Assembly (NCBI RefSeq): GCF_019511345.1
Contig: NZ_JAEUAK010000004.1
Coordinates: forward strand, 186,001 to 250,000
DNA length: 64,000 bases
Direction of reading: 5' to 3'
From: Rhizobium mesosinicum
GTDB lineage: Bacteria; Pseudomonadota; Alphaproteobacteria; Rhizobiales; Rhizobiaceae
The number at the start of each line of letters is the position of its first letter. The first letter of the stretch is position 1. The notes beneath the pieces were generated by a model. The model was given only the letters and a program-made list of their open reading frames with translations, was not told where the DNA came from and searched no databases. Made by a program: the position numbers and the translations under genes. Shown here one piece after another: positions 48,040-56,775 of the stretch.

Positions 48040-50519
48040 AATCTTCTTTCGTGGCGATCATAGCAGCAGTCCTGGTGGCGACCCTCATTGCCGGACTGAA
48101 GGACCGCGAGGCATTGCAGCAACGTTTCGGCTTTGGTGGCAGGACCCCCGAACTCATGATGATGGGCCGCATCAAGGGGCCGGATAGCACGTCCAGTCAG
48201 CCGATCGATGTGCAGACCGTGGCGGAACGCATTCAGGCCGCGACACAGGATGATAGCGCCGATCAGACCCGGAACCCGGCCCGGACGGATATGGCCCAGA
48301 CAAGCCCAGCCCCGACGAGCCAAGCCAAGAGAGGCCAAGCTGAGCCAAATCAGGCCCAAACCACTCCGTCTCAGCAGCCGGCTCCGGTTCCGGTCGTCCC
48401 GCAGACCGTGGCACCCGCGGCCCCTGCCGATGCCGCCACAGCGCCGTCCAATCCGGCCCCTACAGGCACGGCAGCAGGCCAGCAGCCGGTTGTCGATGTA
48501 AGCGCCCTTCGTTATTTCGCAAGCCGCGGTGACAAGGTTCGTCTGCAGGCTGAAATCTCCCGCCTTCAGGCGCTCTACCCGAATTGGGTGCCGCCCGCCG
48601 ATCCGCTCGCCATTCCACAAAACGGCGACCGGCAACTCGAAAACATGTGGCAGCTTTATTCGGAGGGGCGTTATGCCGAACTGCGCAAGGCGATTGCCGA
48701 TCGTCAGGCGGCCGAAAACTGGCGACCGCCAGCCGATCTGCTCGACCGACTGGACGTTGCCGAGTCCCGGACTCGGCTGGTCAATGCCTCCGATCTCAAG
48801 CAGTATGCGACGGTCATAGACATCGCAGCCGAGACGCCGAGCCTGCTGACCTGCGCTGAGATAGATGTGCTCTGGCGCGTCGCAGAGGCATTCGTTGAGA
48901 CGAACAGGCAGAAGCGCGGGCAGGATGCCTATACCTACATCCTGAAGAACTGCACCGAGCCGGCCGAACGCGTGGCGACGATCCAGAAGGCTGCCGCTCT
49001 TCTGCCCTACGGACCAATGCAGGCGCTGCTTTCTCTCGAAAAACCTGCAGATGCCAATGGTGTTAGAGAATTCGACAGCCTGCGCGATGATCTTGCCCGC
49101 CGCTTTGTTGCCGATGGCAACGACGATGCCAAGCTCGACGTCGCTCCCGAGTATATCTCCCGTGTCGAGAGGCTTGCCGAAGAGCAGGGGCTGCCATCCG
49201 ACGCTTTGCTGCTCGGCTGGTATCAGCTTCGCCGCAATAACGAGGCGGATGCCGAGAAGTGGTTCCGCATCGCCCACGCCAAACAGGATTCCGCTGTTGC
49301 CTCGCAGGGCCTGGCGCTGGCGCTCATTGCCCGCAAGTCGCCGCAGGAGGCGGAGGACGTCATGTATAAATGGCGTCACGATTCCAAGGATGCCACCGCC
49401 ACCTATCTCGCCGCGACCGCCAATCTGATGGCCTTGCAGCCGCCGGCAGATCTGACCGAGGACGTGCTCGACCGTATCGCCGCCACGATCATTCAGCAGA
49501 AATACGTTCCGACGGCACAGCAGTTCGGTTGGTATGCCCGTTCGTTGAACCAGTTTCAGACGGCCGCTCGCTGGTTCGAGACGGGACTGCGCTGGAAGCC
49601 GGATGACGAACCCTCAGCCTATGGCCTTGCCGTTACCCGCCAGCAGTTGAACGACCGTGCCGGCGTTGCCGAGATCCAGCGTCTCTGGGCCGGTCGTTCG
49701 GCCCGCATTGCCACATTGAACGATACGCCTGCCGGCTCCCGAACCAACGCTCCATTGCCGGCCCCCGGCTCTGCGCCCGAGGCGCAGCCGGTAGTTCAGC
49801 CCGCAGCACCGAAAGTCCAGTCTGCGCCGACCGAGCGCAGCGCGGCCTTCCAACCGGAGCCCCGGTCCCCGGCGCAATTTCAATCCCAGCAGTCGCAAGT
49901 GCAGCTCCAGCCCGTTGCGCCGGCTCGGTCCGTTGTGCCAGGAAGGCCCGCGCGGGTCATGCAGACGGTCGCGGTCGAGCGCGGCCCGCGCCAGATTCGC
50001 GGCTGCTCCACCACCACAGATACCACCCGCCTCAACCCAGGCGATGCGCTGACACGCGGCTGGTGCCTGATGGACATCAATAGGCCTATGGAAGCGGTGA
50101 AGGCTTTCGAGGCCGCGCTCGCAAGTCCTGTGCGCAAGGAGCGTGAGGATGCCGCCTACGGTCAGAGCCTCGCCTATCTGCGCGCCGGCCTTTCCAATAG
50201 TGCAGCGGTCGCGGCCACCAAGGCGCCGCAGAACCGCGACCGCGCCTCCGAACTGCAGGTAGCGATCCTTGCCGATCGCGCGCTTGCCGCCTTCGAAGGT
50301 GGCCGATATCGCGAAGCGCTCATCTATCTCGACCAGCGCGCCCAACTGCAGCAGGAGCGCGTCGATCTCATGGTGCTGCGTGGCTACAGCTACATGAATC
50401 TGAAGATGTATGGCGACGCTACGCGCGTTTTCGAGGCTGCCGCGGCCACCGGCAATCGTGACGCCACGCGCGGCCTCGCGGATGTGAAGAACATCACCCA
50501 TCCCGAGGTCAACGACTAA
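48030..50519 (+). CDS. bcsK: TPR protein of the cellulose operon (BcsK type)
   Basis: An 829-residue protein with an N-terminal membrane anchor (FVAIIAAVLVATLIAGL), a Gln/Pro/Ala-rich linker (residues about 60-155) that contains PAPVPVVPQTVAP at 117-129, and long helical TPR-like arrays after about residue 160 and again near the C-terminus. A second Pro/Gln-rich linker lies at about residues 570-640. No beta-barrel is seen, so it is not BcsC; this matches the BcsK component of type III operons. The start is a GTG at 48030 or 48036; both overlap bcsZ. Confidence 0.82.
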   Translation: MPVKSSFVAIIAAVLVATLIAGLKDREALQQRFGFGGRTPELMMMGRIKGPDSTSSQPIDVQTVAERIQAATQDDSADQTRNPARTDMAQTSPAPTSQAKRGQAEPNQAQTTPSQQPAPVPVVPQTVAPAAPADAATAPSNPAPTGTAAGQQPVVDVSALRYFASRGDKVRLQAEISRLQALYPNWVPPADPLAIPQNGDRQLENMWQLYSEGRYAELRKAIADRQAAENWRPPADLLDRLDVAESRTRLVNASDLKQYATVIDIAAETPSLLTCAEIDVLWRVAEAFVETNRQKRGQDAYTYILKNCTEPAERVATIQKAAALLPYGPMQALLSLEKPADANGVREFDSLRDDLARRFVADGNDDAKLDVAPEYISRVERLAEEQGLPSDALLLGWYQLRRNNEADAEKWFRIAHAKQDSAVASQGLALALIARKSPQEAEDVMYKWRHDSKDATATYLAATANLMALQPPADLTEDVLDRIAATIIQQKYVPTAQQFGWYARSLNQFQTAARWFETGLRWKPDDEPSAYGLAVTRQQLNDRAGVAEIQRLWAGRSARIATLNDTPAGSRTNAPLPAPGSAPEAQPVVQPAAPKVQSAPTERSAAFQPEPRSPAQFQSQQSQVQLQPVAPARSVVPGRPARVMQTVAVERGPRQIRGCSTTTDTTRLNPGDALTRGWCLMDINRPMEAVKAFEAALASPVRKEREDAAYGQSLAYLRAGLSNSAAVAATKAPQNRDRASELQVAILADRALAAFEGGRYREALIYLDQRAQLQQERVDLMVLRGYSYMNLKMYGDATRVFEAAAATGNRDATRGLADVKNITHPEVND

Positions 50520-50550
50520 GCGCGTCGCGATCTTTTAGCGACATGCTTTA
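50517..50550. repeat. Palindromic element at the bcsK stop
   Basis: Arms TAAGCGCGTCGC and GCGACATGCTTTA form an imperfect stem. The first TAA is the bcsK stop codon. It resembles hairpin 2 of the repeat at 52169-52270 and may serve as operon terminator. Confidence 0.55.
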
Positions 50551-50622
50551 GATTGACGTCGCCCCTACGCTCGGCTAGTCGCGGAAGGCCTGACAGCTTT
50601 CCGCTTCGCAAGGAACCTTCCT

Positions 50623-51291
50623 TTGTCCGTTTCCCATCGCGTTCTCGATAAGACCTACGATGCTTTCCTCTTCGATATGGACGGCACGCTGCTGAACTCC
50701 ATCGCCGTCGTCGAGCGCGTTTGGAGCGAATGGGCACTTCGCCACGGGTTCGAACCCGAGGTCCTTCTGAAGACCATCCATGGTATTCGCGCATCCGACA
50801 TCATCCGCCAACTCGGCCTTCCCGGTGTCGATCCGGCTGCCGAAGCAAACCTCCTTCTGAAGGAGGAGATGGAGGATTTCGAGGGCATCGTCGAAATCCC
50901 GGGTTCCATCCGCTTTCTGAATGCGCTGCCCCCCGACCGCTGGGGGATCGTCACCTCGGCGCCGATCGAACTGGCCCTCCGCCGCATGGCCGCCGCAGGT
51001 ATTCCGATGCCGAAGATGATTGTCAGCGGTGAAGAAGTCTCATCAGGCAAGCCGAGCCCGGAATGTTACTTGCTCGGCGCAAGCCGCCTTGGCGTCGATC
51101 CCGCTCGCTGCCTGGTGTTCGAGGACGCGGTTGCAGGCATTCTCGCTGGCGAGGGTGCCGGAGCCGATGTCACTGTCATCACCGAAACCCATACAACGCC
51201 CTTCGAGACGCCGCATTTCACGATCGTCAACTATGCAGCCTGGAAGCCGCTTGTGGCGGCGGATGGCAAGCTCGTGCTCTGCGCCGCTTAG
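50623..51291 (+). CDS. HAD-family phosphatase (DOG/sugar-phosphatase like)
   Basis: A 222-residue HAD hydrolase, subfamily IA. Motif I is AFLFDMDGTLLNS (nucleophile in DMDGT), motif II is GIVTSAPIELAL, motif III K in SSGKPSPECYLLGA and motif IV is CLVFEDAVAGILAG. This pattern is typical of sugar-phosphate or glycerol-phosphate phosphatases; the substrate is unknown. The start is TTG with AAGGAA upstream. Confidence 0.85.
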   Translation: MSVSHRVLDKTYDAFLFDMDGTLLNSIAVVERVWSEWALRHGFEPEVLLKTIHGIRASDIIRQLGLPGVDPAAEANLLLKEEMEDFEGIVEIPGSIRFLNALPPDRWGIVTSAPIELALRRMAAAGIPMPKMIVSGEEVSSGKPSPECYLLGASRLGVDPARCLVFEDAVAGILAGEGAGADVTVITETHTTPFETPHFTIVNYAAWKPLVAADGKLVLCAA

Positions 51292-51325
51292 TCTGCAGCC
51301 CGAATAGTCTTGAAGGCAGAGGGAT

Positions 51326-51958
51326 TCAGAATTTATAGCCCACGCCGATCATCACCACATGCTGGTCGATGTCGCCATCGAGTCCGAGCAGATCGGCGCT
51401 GCCGTAATCATTGTAGCGATATTCCAGCCGGCCGAAGACGTTATTGGTGAAGGCGTAGTCGACGCCCGCGCCAATCGTCCAGCCCGACAGCGTATCCCTG
51501 TCGTCGCCGGCGGGACCGTCGATATGCACCTGTGCACCCGTCCAGCCGGCCGCGCCATAGATCAGAGCGCGGTCGATCGCGTAGCCGAGCCGGGCGCGGA
51601 CGGAGCCGGCAGTTTCGAGCCCGACTTCAAACGGGCCGACATCGGACTTGTCCCAGTTATAGGAAATGTCACCTTCGATGCCGAAGACGAAATTATTGTC
51701 GAGTTGCCAGTTATAGCCGACGAAGCCGGTGATCAGGCCACCATTCATGTCTTCGGAAAAGACGTCGAAATCGCCATTGGCCCAGGTCGGCCCGCCGCCC
51801 AGACCGGCATAGAAACCCGTCCATGTGAAGACCGGCGCGATCTCGGCTGCCGGTGCGGCCGGTATCTCATCGATGGCATCAGCCGCCATGGCCGAGCCGG
51901 CGGCGAGGCCGGTAACCAGGAAGCTGGCGACGGCGGTGGATACGAAGTGACGTTTCAT
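51326..51958 (-). CDS. Outer-membrane beta-barrel protein (Omp25/RopB type)
   Basis: A 210-residue eight-strand porin-like protein. Signal peptide (MKRHFVSTAVASFLVTGLAAGSAMAADA), then repeated strands with WTGFYAGLGGGPTWANGDF, FVFGIEGDISYNWDK and YAFTNNVFGRLEYRYNDYG, ending in the barrel C-terminus VMIGVGYKF with terminal Phe. The start has CAGGGGG upstream. An EcfG-type promoter lies 117-141 bases upstream of the start, so it may respond to general stress. Confidence 0.85.
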   Translation of the reverse strand: MKRHFVSTAVASFLVTGLAAGSAMAADAIDEIPAAPAAEIAPVFTWTGFYAGLGGGPTWANGDFDVFSEDMNGGLITGFVGYNWQLDNNFVFGIEGDISYNWDKSDVGPFEVGLETAGSVRARLGYAIDRALIYGAAGWTGAQVHIDGPAGDDRDTLSGWTIGAGVDYAFTNNVFGRLEYRYNDYGSADLLGLDGDIDQHVVMIGVGYKF

Positions 51959-52267
51959 GATTTCCCCCTGCCGGAAAAATCCGGCTGAAAACTCGTTTGA
52001 GATCCGACTGCCTCGGACAAACCGCATGGCGCATCGCGGCTGCGGGTAAGCCACCCGCAAAATCATGGGTTTCTAACGCGGCTTTTGAGTAAAGGTTCCG
52101 GTGAAGGGGACGACCCGACTGGATGGATCCGATCTGCTTGGCAGGACAGAAGCGGGCAAGCCCTAAAGGCATGTAGCGCAAAAGTGCGCAGCGGCTTTGC
52201 GATAACGACATGCGAAAAAACCAAAGCTTAAAGCGTGGCAAGCGAATTTGAAAGATCGCGACACGCT
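51959..52267. other. Region upstream of the outer-membrane protein gene (309 bp)
   Basis: No gene. It contains the EcfG-type promoter at 52075-52099 and the repeat at 52169-52270. Confidence 0.6.
52075..52099 (-). promoter_or_regulatory. EcfG-type promoter of the outer-membrane protein gene
   Basis: On the minus strand GGAAC (52099-52095), 16 bases, CGTT (52078-52075). It implies a leader of about 110 bases before the start at 51958. Confidence 0.6.
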
Positions 52268-52270
52268 TTA
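52169..52270. repeat. Dispersed intergenic repeat, copy 2 (two hairpins)
   Basis: Hairpin 1 (52169-52213) has ends GCATGT/ACATGC. Hairpin 2 (52229-52270) has perfect arms TAAAGCGTG/CACGCTTTA. It aligns along its length with 38191-38281. The outer TTA of hairpin 2 is the stop codon of the minus-strand gene at 52268-52579. Confidence 0.75.
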
Positions 52271-52579
52271 GAACTTGATGCGATTGCCCTTGTTGTCGAT
52301 CATCTGCAGCACGTTGCCGTCCGTCTTGATCGAAATGCAGTCAGTCTGCTTGTTGGGGAAAAGAACGCAGATCTGACCGTTGGAAATTTTGTAGCCATTC
52401 TTATTGCCCGGACGGTACTCATAGCCGTTCGAGGCTTTCCGCAGGTCGCTGGCGCCCTTCAGAAGCTGACGGATTTCGTTTTCCTTGGCGTTCCGGAAGC
52501 GGACGTTTTCTGCCAATGCCATATGCGAGGAGGCCAGCGTCGCGATCACGCCGATGAGAAGTGTGCGGCTGGGCAGCAT
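52268..52579 (-). CDS. Small secreted protein, unknown function
   Basis: A 103-residue protein with a signal peptide (MLPSRTLLIGVIATLASSHMALAE). GGAG lies nine bases before the ATG. The mature part has a single repeated-like beta pattern (YEYRPGNKNGYKISNGQICVLF, then QTDCISIKTDGNVLQMIDNKGNRIKF) with two cysteines that could pair. No family recognised. The stop codon is supplied by the repeat element at 52169-52270. Confidence 0.7.
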   Translation of the reverse strand: MLPSRTLLIGVIATLASSHMALAENVRFRNAKENEIRQLLKGASDLRKASNGYEYRPGNKNGYKISNGQICVLFPNKQTDCISIKTDGNVLQMIDNKGNRIKF

Positions 52580-52624
52580 GTGATAAACTCCGGCAGATGT
52601 ACGCAAGCAATTGAAGAGAATGAA

Positions 52625-52867
52625 ATGATCAGGGTCGTCCTTGCCTTAGCTTTAGCAATGCCCGCCGGTAATGCAATGGCTGTCGATCCGAGAAATCCGC
52701 GTGTCAGCGAGCAAAACTACCAGGATTGCCGCCGCTTTCCCGAACGTTGCGCCGGTGACGACCGCAACCGCAATCGCCGCGATTACTACCGCGACAACAC
52801 CCGCCAGGGCTCGGGCAAGTACATCTACCGCGGCGAGCGCCGCATATGGACGGATGAATCACGCTGA
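52625..52867 (+). CDS. Small secreted Arg/Tyr-rich protein, unknown function
   Basis: An 80-residue protein. A signal peptide (MIRVVLALALAMPAGNAMA) precedes a very hydrophilic mature part rich in Arg, Asn, Asp and Tyr (DDRNRNRRDYYRDN, GKYIYRGERRIW), with a cysteine pair (QDCRRFPERC). It is divergent from the 103-residue secreted protein, 45 bases away. Probably periplasmic; no function assigned. Confidence 0.6.
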   Translation: MIRVVLALALAMPAGNAMAVDPRNPRVSEQNYQDCRRFPERCAGDDRNRNRRDYYRDNTRQGSGKYIYRGERRIWTDESR

Positions 52868-52873
52868 CGCTTG

Positions 52874-54847
52874 TCAAAGACCGAAAGGAAAAGTTTCCGG
52901 ACTGCCCCCGGCAGCTTGCTGTCGAGTGAGCGGCGTCAACGCATGGGTTTCGTCGAACCACAGGAAAGCGTCATATTGCTGGGGCAGGGAGGTCAGCATG
53001 TAATGGCTCATGCGTTCGGTTTCCGGCCTGTAGATGACACCGATGAAACGTTGAAGCCGCTGGTCTATGAGCCCGGCATGCAGATCCTGGTTGCGCTCGA
53101 AATCGAGGAAGAACCATTTCTTTTCGACTTGATGACACAGATGCTCGTAACTTTCTGCAAGTGCCGGATTGATCCTCTTCTTCTCAGCCCGCCCGTCCCA
53201 GTCGCTTGCCGCTAGGACCTCGCCGGAATGCGTCCCGCAGCCGATGAGGCTGGTCATGCCGTCGAAACGCTGCCGGCAGAGCTGGCCCAGATTGAGTTCA
53301 TCGCGAGCGGCGGCCATTTCGGCAAAGCGTGCGTCACCGATGTGGGAATTATGCGCCCATACGATCATTTTTGCGTCCGGCCCGTGGAAATCGAGGAGAT
53401 GCTCGACCGTTTCGGCCATATAGGTGTCACGCAGATTCCAGGCTTTCGAGCCGCCATAGTACATGATGCGGTAATATCGCTCTGCCGCTGCCAGGAGCCT
53501 CGCCGACTGTGTGGCGTCAAGAAAACCATCGTCACTGCCATCATTCTCGCCGAGAGACCGGGCCAGAAGCTCCTGGCATTGTTGCGATACGGCGTCCTCA
53601 CAGGATTTGTAGGCGTCGCTGAGGATCGCGCGCCCATAGGTCGCCGGATTGTTCTGCCAGGGGCTGAGGCAGCCGTAGCGTTCACGGGCGACCACGGCAG
53701 CATCAGGGCTGACGCGCTCAAGATAATCGATCACCATACGAATGGACCCTGCCATGTTGTAGAGGTCGAGCCCGTAAAAACGGATGGGATCCATTTGCGA
53801 GGCCTGGCGCCGGACATTTTCTGTACGCATCCACCGGATGAACTCGAGGAACTCCTCGTTGTGCCACATCCAGACGGGAAAGCGCTCGAAGGGGCGGGCT
53901 TGCGAAAGGTTTCGGCCAGCGATCAGGCGATCGATGGCGGCCGCATCGGGCCAGTCGGCTTCGACCGCAATCAGGTTGAAGCCGTGGTGCTCGATCAGAT
54001 GCCGGCTGATGGCGGCGCGCGCCCGGTAGAATTCGGCCGTGCCGTGGGTGGATTCCCCGAGAAGGACGATCCGGCTGTCGGCAAAGCGATCGAACAGGTG
54101 TGTGAAGCTTTCGTCGTCGATAGACGAAAATGTCTCGGCCGCGTCCGAGATCATTTGCGCGGGTGTTCTTTCGGGTTGGGCGGCAGGGGTGTAGAGCGGA
54201 TGCGCCGCGGTCCAGGCATCCTCACCGATCAACGGAACGAAGAATACGCCGCCGAGATCTTCCTCTTCGAACGTGTCCGCACCGGTGCGGATGATGCGCT
54301 TGAGACGCTGTTCGTCGTCGCGGCCGACGGGGATGATCAATCGTCCCCCAAGATCGAGCTGTTCTTTCAGAGAGGGCGGCACTTCCGGTGCCCCGGCCGA
54401 GACGATGATGGCGTCGAAAGGAGCGGCCCTGGCCCACCCTTTGCTGCCGTCGCCGATGCGGACGTCGATATTGCTGTAACCGAGCCGGCCAAAGCGTTCG
54501 CGTGCTTGCTGTGCCAGCGCTCCATGGCGTTCGACCGTGTAGACATGTCCGGCTATGCGGCTGACGACTGCGGCCGCATAGCCGGAGCCGGTGCCGACTT
54601 CAAGCACCTTGTCCCCAGCATCGAGATCGGCCTTCTCGATCATCAGCGCGACAATGAAAGGCTGCGAGATCGTTTGGCCCTGACCGATGGAAAGCGGCGC
54701 GTCCTCATAGGCGAATTCTTCGAAACCTGGATCGACGAACATCTCGCGCGGTACGGTGCGCATTGCGCGGGCGACGGTTTTGTCCTGAATGCCGCGACGG
54801 ACAATGTGCTGCTCCACCATGCGGTCGCCATTGCGGATTCGGTTCAT
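52874..54847 (-). CDS. pcm: Fusion of protein-L-isoaspartate O-methyltransferase and erythromycin-esterase-like domains
   Basis: A 657-residue two-domain protein. Residues about 1-215 are a PCMT that methylates isoaspartyl residues in damaged proteins: GQTISQPFIVALMIE and the SAM-binding motif VLEVGTGSGYAAAV (81-94). Residues about 235-650 are an erythromycin-esterase-like hydrolase: VLLGESTHGTAEFYRAR (H268), AVEADWPDA, RFYGLDLYN and VWAHNSHIGDARFAEM. The reading frame is continuous with no stop or frameshift at the join. The start at 54847 is preferred; an upstream in-frame start adds 29 unconserved residues. Confidence 0.9.
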   Translation of the reverse strand: MNRIRNGDRMVEQHIVRRGIQDKTVARAMRTVPREMFVDPGFEEFAYEDAPLSIGQGQTISQPFIVALMIEKADLDAGDKVLEVGTGSGYAAAVVSRIAGHVYTVERHGALAQQARERFGRLGYSNIDVRIGDGSKGWARAAPFDAIIVSAGAPEVPPSLKEQLDLGGRLIIPVGRDDEQRLKRIIRTGADTFEEEDLGGVFFVPLIGEDAWTAAHPLYTPAAQPERTPAQMISDAAETFSSIDDESFTHLFDRFADSRIVLLGESTHGTAEFYRARAAISRHLIEHHGFNLIAVEADWPDAAAIDRLIAGRNLSQARPFERFPVWMWHNEEFLEFIRWMRTENVRRQASQMDPIRFYGLDLYNMAGSIRMVIDYLERVSPDAAVVARERYGCLSPWQNNPATYGRAILSDAYKSCEDAVSQQCQELLARSLGENDGSDDGFLDATQSARLLAAAERYYRIMYYGGSKAWNLRDTYMAETVEHLLDFHGPDAKMIVWAHNSHIGDARFAEMAAARDELNLGQLCRQRFDGMTSLIGCGTHSGEVLAASDWDGRAEKKRINPALAESYEHLCHQVEKKWFFLDFERNQDLHAGLIDQRLQRFIGVIYRPETERMSHYMLTSLPQQYDAFLWFDETHALTPLTRQQAAGGSPETFPFGL

Positions 54848-55253
54848 GAGAGACCTCTCTTGCCGGGCAAGTCTGCATGGGATCGTCAGATGACGCAGCT
54901 GCAATCCGGCACGAAGCTGCGACCATCTAGGCACGAATGGTCACCCAAGCACGAGAAGAGCGACCTTTCCGCGAGCATATGGTTCTCGTCGATCGCCTCG
55001 ATTTCAGGACTTCGTGAGCGCCGGCGCGATGAATGCCGACCGCGCGCATCGCATGTTTCCTTTCATATCGGGGGTAAGGGCAAGCTTCTTGTCATTCGAA
55101 CAAAAGCTGCCGGAATAGGTTCCCTATTCGCCGACCAGGCGCGGTGAAGGCGGGAACTTTGGCACCTAGCCCACGTTGGATGCGCATGTAGCAATCCTCG
55201 GATTACGGTCCGGTGAACAGGCTTTACGGTTCTGGCAGCCGAAGGAGGTCTTC
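54848..55253. other. Divergent intergenic region (406 bp)
   Basis: No gene seen. It holds the EcfG-type promoter of the PEBP gene at 55153-55177. It also contains, on the other strand, a weaker GGAAC-N16-TGTT at 55099-55123 that points toward the pcm-esterase gene. Confidence 0.5.
55153..55177 (+). promoter_or_regulatory. EcfG-type promoter of the PEBP gene
   Basis: GGAAC at 55153-55157, 16 bases, CGTT at 55174-55177, about 76 bases before the GTG start at 55254. Confidence 0.65.
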
Positions 55254-55718
55254 GTGTCATTCACACTCAAGAGTTCCGCTTTCGCGGACGGCTCCGCAAT
55301 TCCGAGCAAGTACACGCGGCTCGGCGAAAACATCGCGCCGCGCCTTGAATGGTCCGGAGCGCCGGCCGCGACGCGGAGCTTTGTTCTCATCGTCGAGGAC
55401 CCGGATGCGCCAAACGGAACCTTCAGTCATTGGGGCGTCTTCAACATACCGGCCGACCGCAATGAATTGCCGGAAAGCAGCGATACGGCGCCGAATGGAG
55501 GGCCACGCTTTTGCGACAACGATTTCGGCAATGGCCGCTATGACGGCCCGCAGCCGCCCAAAGGCCACGGCATCCATCACTATCACTTCAGACTGGCGGC
55601 GCTTGACGTCCCGAGCCTATCAATCCCGGCCTCGGCCGGTATCCAGGCGATGTGGCGAGAGGCACGGAAACATACGATCGCCGAAACCTCGCTGACCGGC
55701 ACGTTTGAACGAAAGTGA
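55254..55718 (+). CDS. YbhB/YbcL-family (PEBP-like) protein
   Basis: A 154-residue phosphatidylethanolamine-binding-protein fold protein: FVLIVEDPDAPNGTFSHWGVFNIPADRNELPE and GYDGPQPPKGHGIHHYHFRLAALD-type blocks (here RYDGPQPPKGHGIHHYHF) are diagnostic. Bacterial members have no settled biochemical role. The GTG start has a near-perfect AAGGAGGT site. The EcfG-type promoter upstream suggests stress induction. Confidence 0.9.
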   Translation: MSFTLKSSAFADGSAIPSKYTRLGENIAPRLEWSGAPAATRSFVLIVEDPDAPNGTFSHWGVFNIPADRNELPESSDTAPNGGPRFCDNDFGNGRYDGPQPPKGHGIHHYHFRLAALDVPSLSIPASAGIQAMWREARKHTIAETSLTGTFERK

Positions 55719-55762
55719 CCGGTTGTCGGATTCAACTTACTCGGCTCTCGCGCGCGGAGGAT

Positions 55763-56029
55763 ATGTTGGCTATTTATAAGCATTTCCAGGAAGGTCAGGA
55801 AAAGCAGGGCGACATGGTCGTCAAGCTCTATCATTCCGGTGATGAGATACGCGGATTCGTGCGCAAGGTGACCGGCCAGGGTAAGGACGACAGTGTATTT
55901 CCGGGCGAGGAGATGGAACCGGCTGCCGCGCTTCAGATTGCCCGCAGCCACCTGCACGGAGCCAGCGAGATCCTCATCGAACTGTGCGAAGGCGTCGAAT
56001 GGGATGCGCGCTGGGGTACGCTGCACTAG
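55763..56029 (+). CDS. Small conserved-looking protein, unknown
   Basis: An 88-residue frame (MLAIYKHFQEGQEKQGD to ILIELCEGVEWDARWGTLH). It has balanced composition and predicted strands and helices. GGAGG lies only two bases before the ATG, so a TTG three bases on, or a GTG at 55715 overlapping the PEBP stop, may be the true start. Probably cotranscribed with the PEBP gene. Confidence 0.55.
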   Translation: MLAIYKHFQEGQEKQGDMVVKLYHSGDEIRGFVRKVTGQGKDDSVFPGEEMEPAAALQIARSHLHGASEILIELCEGVEWDARWGTLH

Positions 56030-56141
56030 GCGCATTCGCGGTCCCGAACCGCGTGCATCCTCTGGACGTTCTCTCGCAGAGATCGTCGAGTGCTCCGGCG
56101 AGACTCGGATTGCACACATCAGCCACTTCAGACCTTAGTCC

Positions 56142-56528
56142 GTGTCGAAAGCTCGGCGACTGTGGTATTTGGCCGCCATCGGGATGGCTGAAGAAACCGA
56201 GGGGAAAGAGGTGCAGGCATCGATCATCGCTGAACTGCAGACGGCTCGAAGCAATCTTACAACGCTTGGCGCACCCGACCGCCGTGTTCTCGTGGCGCGA
56301 ATCCAAAACTACCTGCAGGAATACCGGGAAGACATTCTCGGTCATGTGCCTGCAGACCGATGCATGTGGATCGAGCGACTTATCGGATCCCTTTCGATCA
56401 AGGCTCCGCAGATCGCCTCGTTGGACAACGAGGAATTCCATTCGGTGCTTTCCGAATTCGAAAAACTCCTCGTCATACTCGAAGGCCTGACGTCCTCCTG
56501 GGATGGGTTGCCCCACACCGTCCACTGA
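56142..56528 (+). CDS. Hypothetical helical protein
   Basis: A 128-residue frame starting at GTG (or an internal ATG at 56184). The sequence looks like a real soluble helical protein: VQASIIAELQTARSNLTTL, RVLVARIQNYLQEYREDIL and FHSVLSEFEKLLVILEGL. No family recognised and no strong ribosome site seen. Confidence 0.45.
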   Translation: MSKARRLWYLAAIGMAEETEGKEVQASIIAELQTARSNLTTLGAPDRRVLVARIQNYLQEYREDILGHVPADRCMWIERLIGSLSIKAPQIASLDNEEFHSVLSEFEKLLVILEGLTSSWDGLPHTVH

Positions 56529-56698
56529 ATCCCGCTCTCGTTACGCGCTGCTTGGACGGCGAACATCGTCGGCTGCCAGGGAACAAGGAAGAGCCGGGAG
56601 CAATCGCAAGTCATGCGTCGACGGCGAGGGCCGCCACTTAAGCTCCGGTTGGCTGTCGAGCTATACTGGTTATTGGACTGAGATTTCAAGGGATTAAA

Positions 56699-56775
<77 letters not shown>

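Noticed and set aside
53228..55147. 639-codon open frame antisense to the pcm-esterase fusion
   Set aside because: The minus-strand frame carries clear motifs of two families; the plus-strand frame has none.
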